Source: Nautiliaceae bacterium (lineage in GTDB: Bacteria > Campylobacterota > Campylobacteria > Campylobacterales > Nautiliaceae). From it: a stretch of DNA of 35,955 nucleotides. The notes beneath the pieces are model-generated. The model saw nothing but the letters and a program-made list of their open reading frames with translations, did not search any database and was not told the origin of the DNA. Positions 16,589 through 27,308 of the stretch are shown piece by piece (position 1 is the stretch's first letter; each line of letters begins with the position of its first letter). A program made the translations under genes and the position numbers. The stretch lies in assembly GCA_027038555.1 (NCBI GenBank), contig JALVVX010000031.1, positions 1 to 35,955 on the forward strand, written 5' to 3'.

Positions 16589-18764
16589 TTTTTCTCTTTA
16601 ACGTAAATTTATCTTTAAGATAATCGATTTTAACTTCTCCTCCGCTTTTAAGCTCTCCAAAAAGTATCTCGTCACTCAAAGGTTCGACTATATTTTCTTC
16701 TATAATCCTTGCAAGAGGTCTTGCACCAAGTGATGGTGTATATCCTTTTTTTGCAAGCGCTTCTTTTGCTCTTTTAGTAAGTGAAATTTTCACTTTTTTA
16801 TTATTAAGTCTCTCTTGTAATTCATCTATAAATTTATCTACAACCATAAGCACTGATTCTTTGCTTAAAGGTTTAAATCTTACAATTGCATCAAGCCTGT
16901 TTAAAAATTCAGGTGCAAAGAATCTGTGAATTGCTTCTTCTTTAAATTCACTAAACTCCTGCATAAATCCGAGATTTTGTCCTTCCCCTACTCCTAAGTT
17001 GCTTGTCATTATAAGCACTACATTTCTAAAATCGGCTTTTCTTCCGTCATTATCCGTTAAAGTTGCATTATCCATAACCTGTAAAAGTATCTGTACAATA
17101 TCCGGATGTGCTTTTTCTATTTCATCAAGCAATAATACCGTATGAGGCTGTTTTCTTATAGCCTCGGTCAAAAGTCCGCCTTTTTCATATCCTACATATC
17201 CCGGAGGCGAACCTATAAGTTTTGCAACTGAATGTTTTTCCTGGTATTCACTCATATCAAATCTTAAAAAGTTAATTCCAAGAATTGAAGCAAGTTGTTT
17301 TGCAATCTCCGTTTTTCCAACGCCCGTCGGTCCTACAAAAAGAAAACTACCAATCGGTTTGTCTTCTCTTGTAAGCCCTGCTTTTTTTCTTTTTATAACT
17401 TTTACAAGCTCTTTTATGGCCTTTTCTTGACCGAAAACTTTTGCTTTTAAATTTTCTTCCAAATATTTTAATTTTTCAACTTCATTTTGAGAAGCTGATT
17501 CTTTTGGAATATTTGCGATATTCGCAACAATTCCTTCAATATCGCTTTTTGTGATAAGTTTTTTACCTCTTATTTTAAATTTTGCCCCCGCTTCGTCTAT
17601 CAAATCAATAGCACTATCCGGCAAAAATTTCTCTCTTAAATATTTTTTAGCCAAAATTGCCGCCGATTTAATAGCCTCTTTTGAGTATCTCACACCGTGA
17701 AATTCTTCATATTTAGGTTTTAATCCTTCTAATATTTTAATAGTATCCTCAATGCTCGGCTCTTTTATATCTATTTTTTGAAATCTTCTGTGAAGGGCTT
17801 TGTCTTTTTCGAAATAGTTTTTATACTCTTCATATGTAGTAGCCCCTATACATCTGATTTCACCTTTTGCAAGAGCCGGTTTTAGCAGATTTGCAACATC
17901 CATCTTGCTGTCTCCTGCCGCTCCGGCTCCTACAATCATATGAATTTCATCTATAAATAAAATAGGCTCTTTTTCTTTTTTGAGCTCCTGTAATATTTTT
18001 TTAAGTCTTTTTTCAAATTCACCCCTGTATTTGGTACCTGCTATCAAACTTCCCATATCAAGTGCGTAAATTTTTTTATTTTTAAGCACTTCCGGCACTT
18101 CGCCTTTTGATATTTTTTTAGCCAGACCTTCAACCACTGCGGTTTTACCGACACCTGGTTCACCTACCAATACAGGATTGTTTTTTTTACGTCTTGCCAA
18201 AACCTGAATTACTCTGTCAATCTCTTTTTCCCTGCCTATTACATCATCAAATTTTTCCGCTTCTTTTGTAAGTTCAGTAGTAAAGGCACTCAGAGCCGAT
18301 TCTTTATTTTCTTCTTTTAAATTTTCAATCTCTTTTTCCAAATCTTTTATTTCTGTTACATACTCTACAATCTCAACTTTTTCTATACCGAATTCTTTTA
18401 AAAGCTGAGAAGTGTAGCTTGTTTCATCTTCAAGGAGTGCTACAAAAAAGTCTATTTCATCGGCTATCGGTTTTCTGATACCTTGAAGATGATTTATCAT
18501 CCTTTCAGTTGCTTTATGAAATGCAAGGGTTTCAGTCGGATTTACTTCTACGGGGACTTTTTCAATATATCTGTCAAGATAATAATCAAGTCCCCTTCTT
18601 ATATAATCCACATCAACCCCTACATCTTCCAGTATTTCTTTTATATTTTTGTTTCTTAATAGAATATAAAAAGCATGATCAAGAGTAATGTATTCATGCT
18701 TTCTTCTTTTTGCTTCATTTATAATATCAGCTAATATTTTTCTTAAATTTTCTGTTATATTCAT
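16569..18764 (-). CDS. clpA: ATP-dependent Clp protease ATP-binding subunit ClpA
   Basis: A 731-residue AAA+ unfoldase that feeds substrates to ClpP. The Clp-N repeats occupy about 1-145. The first AAA module has Walker A GEPGVGKT (201-208) and Walker B ILFIDEIH. The second has Walker A GPTGVGKT (478-485), Walker [11 protein letters not shown] and the D2-small domain with [15 protein letters not shown]. The short linker between modules lacks the long coiled-coil of ClpB, so it is ClpA. The ClpP-docking loop appears as NLGF (LGF 598-600) in the position of E. coli IGL. It starts directly after the clpS stop, without a gap, and is the expected partner of ClpS. No clpP is in the window. Confidence 0.95.
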   Translation of the reverse strand: MNITENLRKILADIINEAKRRKHEYITLDHAFYILLRNKNIKEILEDVGVDVDYIRRGLDYYLDRYIEKVPVEVNPTETLAFHKATERMINHLQGIRKPIADEIDFFVALLEDETSYTSQLLKEFGIEKVEIVEYVTEIKDLEKEIENLKEENKESALSAFTTELTKEAEKFDDVIGREKEIDRVIQVLARRKKNNPVLVGEPGVGKTAVVEGLAKKISKGEVPEVLKNKKIYALDMGSLIAGTKYRGEFEKRLKKILQELKKEKEPILFIDEIHMIVGAGAAGDSKMDVANLLKPALAKGEIRCIGATTYEEYKNYFEKDKALHRRFQKIDIKEPSIEDTIKILEGLKPKYEEFHGVRYSKEAIKSAAILAKKYLREKFLPDSAIDLIDEAGAKFKIRGKKLITKSDIEGIVANIANIPKESASQNEVEKLKYLEENLKAKVFGQEKAIKELVKVIKRKKAGLTREDKPIGSFLFVGPTGVGKTEIAKQLASILGINFLRFDMSEYQEKHSVAKLIGSPPGYVGYEKGGLLTEAIRKQPHTVLLLDEIEKAHPDIVQILLQVMDNATLTDNDGRKADFRNVVLIMTSNLGVGEGQNLGFMQEFSEFKEEAIHRFFAPEFLNRLDAIVRFKPLSKESVLMVVDKFIDELQERLNNKKVKISLTKRAKEALAKKGYTPSLGARPLARIIEENIVEPLSDEILFGELKSGGEVKIDYLKDKFTLKRKNDKNKR

Positions 18765-21175
<2,411 letters not shown>

Positions 21176-21290
21176 CAAAGTTTAGTCATTGTGACTTAAA
21201 GATTTGTGACACTATTTTGCCAAATTTTTATAAAACTTACTTGAAAATTCATTATACCCTTTTTTAATAATTTATTCCAACCAAATTCGG

Positions 21291-21296
21291 TATAAT
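21291..21296 (+). promoter_or_regulatory. -10 element of the lipoprotein gene
   Basis: TATAAT lies 17 bases before the ATG at 21314, with an AAAAAGGA ribosome site between. The predicted leader is only about 10 bases. No clear -35 is visible. Confidence 0.5.
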
Positions 21297-21313
21297 TATC
21301 AAAAAGGATTTAT

Positions 21314-21652
21314 ATGAAAAAAATGGTTTTTTTCATTTTTGCATTGCTTTTAATTACAGGATGTACACAAGAACAGCAAAATAAAATCGGACGCTCTATT
21401 CAAAACATAACAGGAGTAAACGGAGTTGTAGACGTATATAGTGGAGGAAAACTCGTTATGAGATTTTTAAAAGTAGACAAACTCACAACCGCACACGGGA
21501 CAGATGACAATGAACCAAGACCTTACAGGTTTGCATACGGTTATCTTGATAAAAACTTTAATTATAAAGTCGACCCTGACGAAAAGAAAAAACTATATTT
21601 TGAAGTGACGAATTACGAAACATATGTTTTTTACGAAAATCCTTTACAATGA
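21314..21652 (+). CDS. Small putative lipoprotein, unknown function
   Basis: A 112-residue protein with a lipoprotein signal peptide: MKKMVFFIFALLLITGC, with lipobox ITGC and Cys17 as the lipidated residue. The mature part (GVVDVYSGGKLVMRFLKVDKL, then a HGTDDNEPRPYRFAYGYLDK segment and a C-terminus with YFEVTNYETYVFY) looks like a single small beta domain. It starts close behind a TATAAT. Its last bases overlap the start of a decayed esterase ORF (ATGA), suggesting the two once formed an operon. I do not recognise a family; membrane attachment is the only supported property. Confidence 0.7.
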   Translation: MKKMVFFIFALLLITGCTQEQQNKIGRSIQNITGVNGVVDVYSGGKLVMRFLKVDKLTTAHGTDDNEPRPYRFAYGYLDKNFNYKVDPDEKKKLYFEVTNYETYVFYENPLQ

Positions 21653-21762
21653 AAATATTATACATTCATAGATTCGGAAGCTTTGATAATTCAAATAAAT
21701 CAAAAAAATTGAATTATCCTCTTTTATCCCCGAACCTTCCTCTTTCTTCAAAAATACAATAA
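21649..21762 (+). pseudogene. Remnant of a YqiA/UPF0227-type esterase
   Basis: The ATG overlaps the lipoprotein stop (ATGA). The translated 37 residues start MKILYIHRFGSFDNSNKSKK and contain LLSPNLPLSS before a TAA. This resembles the start of small alpha/beta-hydrolase esterases, which usually begin MKILYIHGFGSSGNSNKAK and continue with 'v.sPdLP'. Here the first G of GFGS is Arg, the stretch between the two motifs is shortened, and the catalytic Ser, Asp and His regions are missing. Shortly after the stop, another frame reads NILVTNTVDV, possibly a further scrap. Family resemblance is by eye. Confidence 0.5.
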
Positions 21763-21803
21763 ATATACTTGTTACAAATACCGTGGATGTATAATAAAAA
21801 ATT

Positions 21804-22826
21804 TTATAATCTGCTTACTCTTTTTTTATCCCTTAAAACATATTTACTTAAAAATTTACAGTATTCACTGTAACACACATTGTATTTCTCTTCCACATTG
21901 TGAGTATTTTCAAATTGAAGTCTTAAATAATCTTTACCTCCGTATCTATAAAACAAAACCCCGCTGTAAAAAAATCTTTTTTTATTTAAAAATTTCACTA
22001 TTTCATCAACTTCTTTCGTTTGTAAATTTATATCCGCATAAATCATTTCGGCACTAACTTTCGCACGCGAAAAAAGCAGATTAAATCTGTTTTCAAAATT
22101 TTTAATTTTTCCGTCAATTATAATTCCGGCTATTTTAAGAAGCCTGTTTTCCCATAACTTTATTTTTTTTCTTATAGGTTTTATCGATGTTTTTTTAAGT
22201 TTAATTCCTGCTTTTTTGTATCTGTTTTTTATAATTTTTTCATAAATTTTTGGAATATAAAGAGATTTAGGTGTTGTTTTAAAAAGTTTATATCCCACAA
22301 GCGTACCGGTTCTTTTTTCAAATTTTATCTCTTTTTGGGCAATAAACGAAGCTACTTCTCCAAGTTGCAAAGCCGTCTCAATCATACCGTGTTTTAAATT
22401 TGCTTTTTGAGAAAACGGATGAAACATAATCGCTTCTCCGTATATTGCAAAAAGTCCCAAACTTTTTGCTTTTTGTATAAGATAATCAAACATCTTATTC
22501 ATAAGACCTCTCCCTTTAAAATCGGGATGTACCACCACAGCACCTATTTCGCCGTTATATTCATCATTAAGAGTCAAAAGAAACTGCCCTATTACCCTTC
22601 CTTCATATTCGGCAACAATCGGATAATATTTATTGCTTTTTACCATTTCATCCCAAACGGAAGGATTATAAAAATTTTTTTTATAATATGTATCTCCGTA
22701 ATTTTCTTTGAAAAGTTCAACTATATCTTTTCCGTCTCCTGTTTTAATATTTCTTATAACTGCATTAAGCTCTTTTTGTTTATAAACAATGGGTGAACGT
22801 ATGTTTGTAATAATATTTTGATTCAT
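21804..22826 (-). CDS. GNAT-family acetyltransferase with a C-terminal extension
   Basis: A 340-residue protein. A GNAT domain spans about 20-185: VIRNIKTGDGKDIVELFKEN at the first strand-helix and HPDFKGRGLMNKMFDYLIQK as acetyl-CoA motif A (Q/R-x-x-G-x-G/A type). A basic linker follows (about 200-230). A second small domain (about 255-330) contains MIYADINLQTKEVDEIVKFL and FFYSGVLFYRYGGKDYLRLQ, like the C-terminal part of GNAT proteins found with anti-sigma ATPase-like domains. The acceptor is unknown. It overlaps the upstream M20 amidohydrolase by 4 bases (ATGA), so the two are translationally coupled and may act on related substrates. Confidence 0.78.
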   Translation of the reverse strand: MNQNIITNIRSPIVYKQKELNAVIRNIKTGDGKDIVELFKENYGDTYYKKNFYNPSVWDEMVKSNKYYPIVAEYEGRVIGQFLLTLNDEYNGEIGAVVVHPDFKGRGLMNKMFDYLIQKAKSLGLFAIYGEAIMFHPFSQKANLKHGMIETALQLGEVASFIAQKEIKFEKRTGTLVGYKLFKTTPKSLYIPKIYEKIIKNRYKKAGIKLKKTSIKPIRKKIKLWENRLLKIAGIIIDGKIKNFENRFNLLFSRAKVSAEMIYADINLQTKEVDEIVKFLNKKRFFYSGVLFYRYGGKDYLRLQFENTHNVEEKYNVCYSEYCKFLSKYVLRDKKRVSRL

Positions 22827-23983
22827 CTGTATTCCTTTAAAATCTGTGCAAAAATTTTAGCGCCGATAATCAAAGCATCTTCGTCTATATCGAACCTCGG
22901 GTGATGTTGCGGATAACATGTATCTTTTTCCTCATTACAGCTTCCCAGTCTGAAAAACGCACCTTTTACAACTTTTAAATAATTCGCAAAATCTTCTCCT
23001 CCCATTACAGGAAGTTTTAAATCCACAGCTCTTGCGTGTTTTTTAGCGGCTTTAACTACAATATCCACCATTTTATCATCATTTATAAGCTCCGGATTTC
23101 CGAATTTATATTCAAATTTATACCTTGCCCCCATACTTCTGCACACTCCTGCAATCGCTTCTTCCATCATCTCTTTTATATGCTGTCTGACTCTGTCATT
23201 CAAACTTCTGACAGTACCGGTAATTTTTACATAATCGCAAATAATATTAGCAGCTTTCCCGCCTTTTATAGTCCCCATTGATATTACAGCCGGATGAAGA
23301 GGGTCTATTTTTCTGCTTACTATATGATTAATTGAATTAATTACAAGAGAAGCGGTAAGAATAGCATCAACCCCCTCATGAGGTCTTGCCCCGTGAGCGC
23401 TTTTACCAAATATTTCTATCTCAAACATATCGGCACTAGCCATCATTTCCCCGTATTTATATCCAATCTCCCCGGTTTTTAGATAAGGATACATATGAAG
23501 CCCGAAAATCGCTTCAACTCCTTCAAGAACCCCGTCTTTTATCAAATCCTCGCTTCCGCCCTCCATTACCTCCTCAGCAGGCTGGAAAATCCCTCTTATG
23601 TTATAAGGAAGCTCATTCTTATGTTTATTAGCCGCAACCAAAAAACCGGTAAGCACCGCCGAATGACCGTCATGACCGCATGCGTGCATAATACCGTCTT
23701 TTCTTGATTTATAAGGCTTATCTCCTTCTTCTTGAATTGGCAACGCATCCATATCCGCCCTAAATGCAAGAGTCGGTTTTTTATCATCTACTTTTATATC
23801 CACAACCATTCCGTAATGATTATCAAAAGTTTTAATATCTTCAATTCCTTCTTCTTCCAAAACCGCTTTTATATAATCTCTTGTCTCTTTTTCTTCACCG
23901 CTTAAATCAGGATACATATGAAGATGCCTTCTTACTTCAATTATCAAATCTTTTAATTTATCAATTTCTTTTATTAGTTTCAT
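22823..23983 (-). CDS. M20D amidohydrolase (hippurate/N-acyl-amino-acid hydrolase type)
   Basis: A 386-residue binuclear zinc amidohydrolase cutting N-acyl amino acids. Metal-site motifs: FRADMDALPIQE, MHACGHDGHSA, FQPAEEVMEGG, FGLHMYPYLKTG and VMGGEDFANYL near the C-terminus; the dimerisation insert holds SAHGARPHEGVDAI. The length and order are normal for the AmhX/HipO/IAA-amino-acid hydrolase group. Possible roles are hippurate-like hydrolysis, peptide salvage or N-acetyl-diaminopimelate deacetylation. The last is less likely because dapE is divergent next door. A TATAAT lies at 24013-24018 and AGGAG precedes the start. It is coupled to a downstream GNAT acetyltransferase. Confidence 0.88.
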   Translation of the reverse strand: MKLIKEIDKLKDLIIEVRRHLHMYPDLSGEEKETRDYIKAVLEEEGIEDIKTFDNHYGMVVDIKVDDKKPTLAFRADMDALPIQEEGDKPYKSRKDGIMHACGHDGHSAVLTGFLVAANKHKNELPYNIRGIFQPAEEVMEGGSEDLIKDGVLEGVEAIFGLHMYPYLKTGEIGYKYGEMMASADMFEIEIFGKSAHGARPHEGVDAILTASLVINSINHIVSRKIDPLHPAVISMGTIKGGKAANIICDYVKITGTVRSLNDRVRQHIKEMMEEAIAGVCRSMGARYKFEYKFGNPELINDDKMVDIVVKAAKKHARAVDLKLPVMGGEDFANYLKVVKGAFFRLGSCNEEKDTCYPQHHPRFDIDEDALIIGAKIFAQILKEYR

Positions 23984-24012
23984 TGAAGCTCCTTAATAGA
24001 GTTTATATATAA

Positions 24013-24018
24013 ATTATA
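24013..24018 (-). promoter_or_regulatory. -10 element of the M20 amidohydrolase operon
   Basis: TATAAT on the minus strand, 29 bases before the ATG at 23983. No convincing -35. The palindrome at 24065-24079 is about 47 bases upstream of it. Confidence 0.45.
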
Positions 24019-24064
24019 ACATATTTGAGCCGCTTTGTTTAAGTTTTTTTAGTTTTTTTAAGAC

Positions 24065-24079
24065 TTAACATTTTGTTAT
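24065..24079. promoter_or_regulatory. Second copy of the TTAACA-N3-TGTTA palindrome
   Basis: TTAACATTTTGTTAT matches the 15-base palindrome beside the S24 repressor gene except for the last base. It keeps a perfect 5-3-5 core. It lies in the divergent region between the M20 amidohydrolase and dapE, upstream of a TATTAT -10-like hexamer for dapE (24108-24113). It may be a second operator for the same regulator. Confidence 0.45.
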
Positions 24080-24129
24080 TATTTTAAGTAACTAAAATAT
24101 CTTTTGATATTATCTCAAAAAGGAAAAAG

Positions 24130-25227
24130 ATGGATATAATAGAACTTTTTAAAAAACTTTTAAAATTCAAATCAATCACCCCTAATGACGCAGGGGCTAT
24201 GGAATTTATAAAAGATTATTTAAAAGATTTTGAAGTTATTGAGACTGAAAAAGAAGGCGTTAAAAATATCTTTTTATATAAAAAATTCGGCGAAGGAGAG
24301 CATCTTTGCTTTGCCGGTCACATAGATGTAGTGCCTCCGGGAGAGGGATGGGAGAGTAATCCTTTTGAGCCTATCGAAAAAGACGGTTTTATATACGCAA
24401 GAGGCGCTCAGGATATGAAAAGCGGTGTTGCGGCGTTTTTATACGCGCTTAAACACGCCAAAAATTTTAATGGAACACTCAGCACTCTTATTACGAGCGA
24501 TGAAGAAGGCGATGCTGTATGGGGAACCAAATATATGCTTGAAATATTAAAAGAAAAAAACCTAATCCCTGATTTTGCAATAGTAGCAGAACCTACATGT
24601 GAAGAAAAGTTTGGTGATGCTATAAAAATAGGAAGAAGAGGTTCAATCAACGGTGTTTTAAAAAAAACCGGCAAACAAGGTCACGCCGCATATCCTGAAA
24701 AATCAATAAACCCTATTCATAAAGTGGCACAGGTTTTGCATAAAATAGCGGGAGTGGATTTAGACAGTGGTGATGAGTTTTTTGCACCAAGTAAATTTGT
24801 AGTAACTGATATTAGAGCCGGTATGGAAGTTACAAATGTTACTCCGGGAGAGCTTAAAATGATGTTTAATGTCAGAAACAACACTCATACCAATAAAGAA
24901 AAAATCAAAAATTTTATACACGAACATTTTAAAGATATGAATTATACTCTTGAACTTAAACAAAGTGCAAAACCTTTTATTACCAACCCGAATACAAAGG
25001 TTGTCAAAACGCTTGATGATGCAATAAAAAAAGTTACGGGTATTACACCTAAACACTCAACTGCTGGTGGAACAAGCGATGCAAGATTTTTTGCAGAGTA
25101 TGGCGTAAAAGTTGTTGAATTCGGAGTCAAAAACGATACAATTCATGCACCAAATGAACGTACCAGCAAAGATGAAGTTATTAAATTAACAAAAGTTTTT
25201 GAAGAGACAATCAAAAAATGGAAATAA
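24130..25227 (+). CDS. dapE: Succinyl-diaminopimelate desuccinylase
   Basis: A 365-residue M20 metallopeptidase-like enzyme that removes succinate from N-succinyl-LL-diaminopimelate, giving the precursor of meso-DAP for peptidoglycan and of lysine. Signature elements are FAGHIDVVPPGEGW, YARGAQDMKSGVAAFLYALK, TSDEEGDAVWGT, AEPTCEEKFGDAIKIGRRGS, QGHAAYPEKSINPIHK and the C-terminal AGGTSDARFF; the last, with RRGS and YPEK, is diagnostic of DapE over other M20 enzymes. The size is normal. An AAAAAGGAAAAAG site precedes the start. It is followed 22 bases later by a small gene, probably co-transcribed. Confidence 0.95.
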   Translation: MDIIELFKKLLKFKSITPNDAGAMEFIKDYLKDFEVIETEKEGVKNIFLYKKFGEGEHLCFAGHIDVVPPGEGWESNPFEPIEKDGFIYARGAQDMKSGVAAFLYALKHAKNFNGTLSTLITSDEEGDAVWGTKYMLEILKEKNLIPDFAIVAEPTCEEKFGDAIKIGRRGSINGVLKKTGKQGHAAYPEKSINPIHKVAQVLHKIAGVDLDSGDEFFAPSKFVVTDIRAGMEVTNVTPGELKMMFNVRNNTHTNKEKIKNFIHEHFKDMNYTLELKQSAKPFITNPNTKVVKTLDDAIKKVTGITPKHSTAGGTSDARFFAEYGVKVVEFGVKNDTIHAPNERTSKDEVIKLTKVFEETIKKWK

Positions 25228-25249
25228 ATATACGCTTTAAAGGCTTAAA

Positions 25250-25465
25250 ATGAGAAAAGTTTATGAACTTAAAAAAGGAACCAAAATTTTTCATAATGAA
25301 GAAATTATTACTTTTGAAGAAATAAGAGGGGATAAAGCCGTTTTTTATAACGAATGGGGAATTGAATATATTTTCCCCGATTTTTTGGATATTGACGAAA
25401 TAGGAGAAATTATCGAAGATATTTATATTTACAAACCAAGCGAAAACTACCCTACTCTTTTTTAA
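25250..25465 (+). CDS. Small acidic protein of unknown function
   Basis: 71 residues, beginning MRKVYELKKGTKIFHNEEII, rich in Glu, Ile and aromatic residues (YIFPDFLDIDEIGEIIEDIY). It has no signal peptide, helix-spanning segment or metal motif. The start has only a weak GGCTTAAA-like leader, but it directly follows dapE in the same direction and the frame has good coding character. Its 3' end overlaps the convergent adaptor gene by 14 bases. No family recognised. Confidence 0.55.
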   Translation: MRKVYELKKGTKIFHNEEIITFEEIRGDKAVFYNEWGIEYIFPDFLDIDEIGEIIEDIYIYKPSENYPTLF

Positions 25466-26189
25466 AATCTATCTTTACGACTTCACCGAATTTAAGTCCG
25501 TTACCGATTAATTCAACTTTATAACTTGTAATATATTTAGAGTCAGTAACATTCCATATTTTGCTTATTTTAAAATTGCTTTTTTTACCGTTAATATAAA
25601 TTTTTTTATTTTTTATTTCATCAATTTTTTCAATTGGAACATAAATATCAAGTTTTTGTTTTGAAATGTCATATCCGAGAGCCAAATCTCTTCCAATGTT
25701 TACATAATCTCCCTTTTCAACATCAACAGAATATAAATAACCGCTGAATATGATATTTTTTTTATCCAAAATATCTTTTATTTTGTCTTGTTGAGTATAC
25801 AGAGAACTTAACTGATTTTGTAAATTTAACAGCTGGTTTTCTGCCGAAATGTAATCAAAAAATTTCATATCTTTTTGCTCAATTGATTTTGATTTTAACT
25901 GTTTATATTTTTCATAAAGAAGCTTTTTTCTTTTTACAATTTCTATTTGATTTTTTATCTGTTTTTTTAAAATTTCTATCTGATTTTCAATGCTTTTAAG
26001 CTCGCTCCTCTCAACTGTATCATCAAGTTTTACAATAAGTTTATTTAAAATTTCTTTCCCTTCAAAATTTTTAGCGCTTTTTATCACAATTCCGTTTACA
26101 GCCGCTTTTATATGATATGTATGAATAGGCTCAACTTTTGCTTCATAAGCAAACAAAACAACCGAAAAAAATAACAATAAATATCTCAC
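25452..26189 (-). CDS. Periplasmic adaptor (HlyD/RND membrane-fusion-like) protein
   Basis: 245 residues starting at a GTG with AAAGGA 4-9 bases upstream. The N-terminal signal sequence is MRYLLLFFSVVLFA. Then come a first half-lipoyl strand (YHIKAAVNGIVIKSAKNFEG), a two-stranded coiled-coil (about 60-130; ENQIEILKKQIKNQIEIVKR, later AENQLLNLQNQLSSLYTQQD), the second lipoyl half (FSGYLYSVDVEKGDYVNIGR) and a beta-barrel segment. This is the layout of membrane-fusion proteins that link inner-membrane transporters to outer-membrane exits. It lies 21 bases after an MlaF-type ATPase gene. No permease or outer-membrane factor is adjacent. Confidence 0.72.
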   Translation of the reverse strand: MRYLLLFFSVVLFAYEAKVEPIHTYHIKAAVNGIVIKSAKNFEGKEILNKLIVKLDDTVERSELKSIENQIEILKKQIKNQIEIVKRKKLLYEKYKQLKSKSIEQKDMKFFDYISAENQLLNLQNQLSSLYTQQDKIKDILDKKNIIFSGYLYSVDVEKGDYVNIGRDLALGYDISKQKLDIYVPIEKIDEIKNKKIYINGKKSNFKISKIWNVTDSKYITSYKVELIGNGLKFGEVVKIDFKKE

Positions 26190-26210
26190 TTTTATCCTTT
26201 CATATCGATT

Positions 26211-26975
26211 TTACACCGCCTGTTTGGAAACTTTTTCGAATTTTTCACTATCTCCTTCTATAAACGCCCTTACTATTGGATTTTTTGAATTTTTAAACTC
26301 TTCAACAGTGCCGTATTCGACAATTTCGCCATTATACAATAAAGCCACGTAATCCGCACTTTTAAACGTCTCTTTCAAATCGTGAGAAATTACAACACTT
26401 GTCATATTATGTTCTCTTGTAAGTTTTTCTATCATTTTTGTAATTCTGTCACTTATAATAGGATCAAGTCCGCTTGTAGGCTCGTCATATAAAACATATT
26501 TAGGTTTAAGAATAATAGCTCTTGCCGTAGCTGCTCTTTTTCTCATACCACCGCTTAGCTCATGAGGAAATAAATAAGCAACTCTATTTGCTTCAAGTCC
26601 AACCATTTCAAGGGTTTTAAAAACTTCGTTTTTTATTTCGTTTTCTTTTAGCTTAGTATGTTCTCTTAAAGGAAAAGCCACATTGTCATATATATTCATA
26701 CTATCAAACAAAGCGCCTTCTTGAAATGTAAATCCTACTTTTTTTCTTATTTCATATAAAGTTTTCAAATCGGCTTTTCCTACATCAACACCATCTACCA
26801 AAATTTCTCCCGATGTAGGTTTGAGAAGTCCTACGATATGCTTGATAATTGTCGACTTTCCCTGACCTGAGAGTCCTAAAATATAAGTTATTTTATTATC
26901 ATAAATCGTTAAATTGACATCTTTTAAAACTTCTTTCGTGCCAAAAACCTTTCTTAAATGTTTTATCTCAATCAT
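26211..26975 (-). CDS. mlaF: MlaF/Ttg2A-type ABC transporter ATPase
   Basis: A 254-residue ABC ATPase. The start at 26975 (MIEIKHLRKVFG) is chosen for its AAGGG leader; an in-frame ATG 33 bases upstream lacks one. Walker A is GLSGQGKST, the Q-loop region is FTFQEGALFDSMNIYDNVAF (an MlaF hallmark), the signature is LSGGMRKRAATARAI and Walker B is YVLYDEPTSGLD, with H-loop VVISHD. Family members power phospholipid or sterol-like lipid transport between membranes with the permease MlaE and MCE protein MlaD. Neither mlaE nor mlaD is here; the neighbour is an HlyD-like adaptor. Its partners must be elsewhere, or it drives a different exporter. Confidence 0.85.
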   Translation of the reverse strand: MIEIKHLRKVFGTKEVLKDVNLTIYDNKITYILGLSGQGKSTIIKHIVGLLKPTSGEILVDGVDVGKADLKTLYEIRKKVGFTFQEGALFDSMNIYDNVAFPLREHTKLKENEIKNEVFKTLEMVGLEANRVAYLFPHELSGGMRKRAATARAIILKPKYVLYDEPTSGLDPIISDRITKMIEKLTREHNMTSVVISHDLKETFKSADYVALLYNGEIVEYGTVEEFKNSKNPIVRAFIEGDSEKFEKVSKQAV

Positions 26976-27077
26976 TAAAACCCTTGAATTTTTTAAATAT
27001 TTTATCAAAATAATTTAAACTGATATTAAAAACAGAGGTTTAAATTGTAAAATTTAATATTATTGTCTAATATTTTA

Positions 27078-27306
27078 GGCAAAGGTTTATACGATAAAAA
27101 AACCAATATTAATAAATTAAGACAAGAAGTTGGAATGGTTATACTATATTATGCAAGTAATGGGTTTTGCAAGGGAAGTTGGAGAAAGAACTATATTTAT
27201 GTATGCATAAGAAATTATTGAATAAACACTCGTAAAATTTTTCACAATCATTAAAGCAATAAAGCAAAAAAATTTAAGCGAATTTTTACATCATCAATTG
27301 AATAAA
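27078..27306 (+). pseudogene. Remnant of a GlnQ-type amino-acid ABC transporter ATPase
   Basis: Two pieces of a polar amino-acid ABC ATPase are readable. The first (27078-27140) gives GKGLYDKKTNINKLRQEVGMV, like the 'INKLRQEVGMVFQ' segment before the Q-loop. The second, in another frame (27160 on), gives MGFAREVGERTIFMYA-stop-EIIE-stop, like '[25 protein letters not shown]', then a KQKNLSEFL-like tail. The Q-loop end, signature and Walker B are deleted between them, and stops interrupt the second piece. It fills most of the otherwise empty 27009-27308 gap. It is opposite in strand to mlaF, so it is not a broken end of that gene. Confidence 0.7.
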
Positions 27307-27308
27307 AT

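Noticed and set aside
27009-27308. Insertion sequence or transposase fragment in the mlaF-mutS7 gap
   Set aside because: No terminal inverted repeats or transposase motifs; the readable words match a GlnQ-type ATPase instead.
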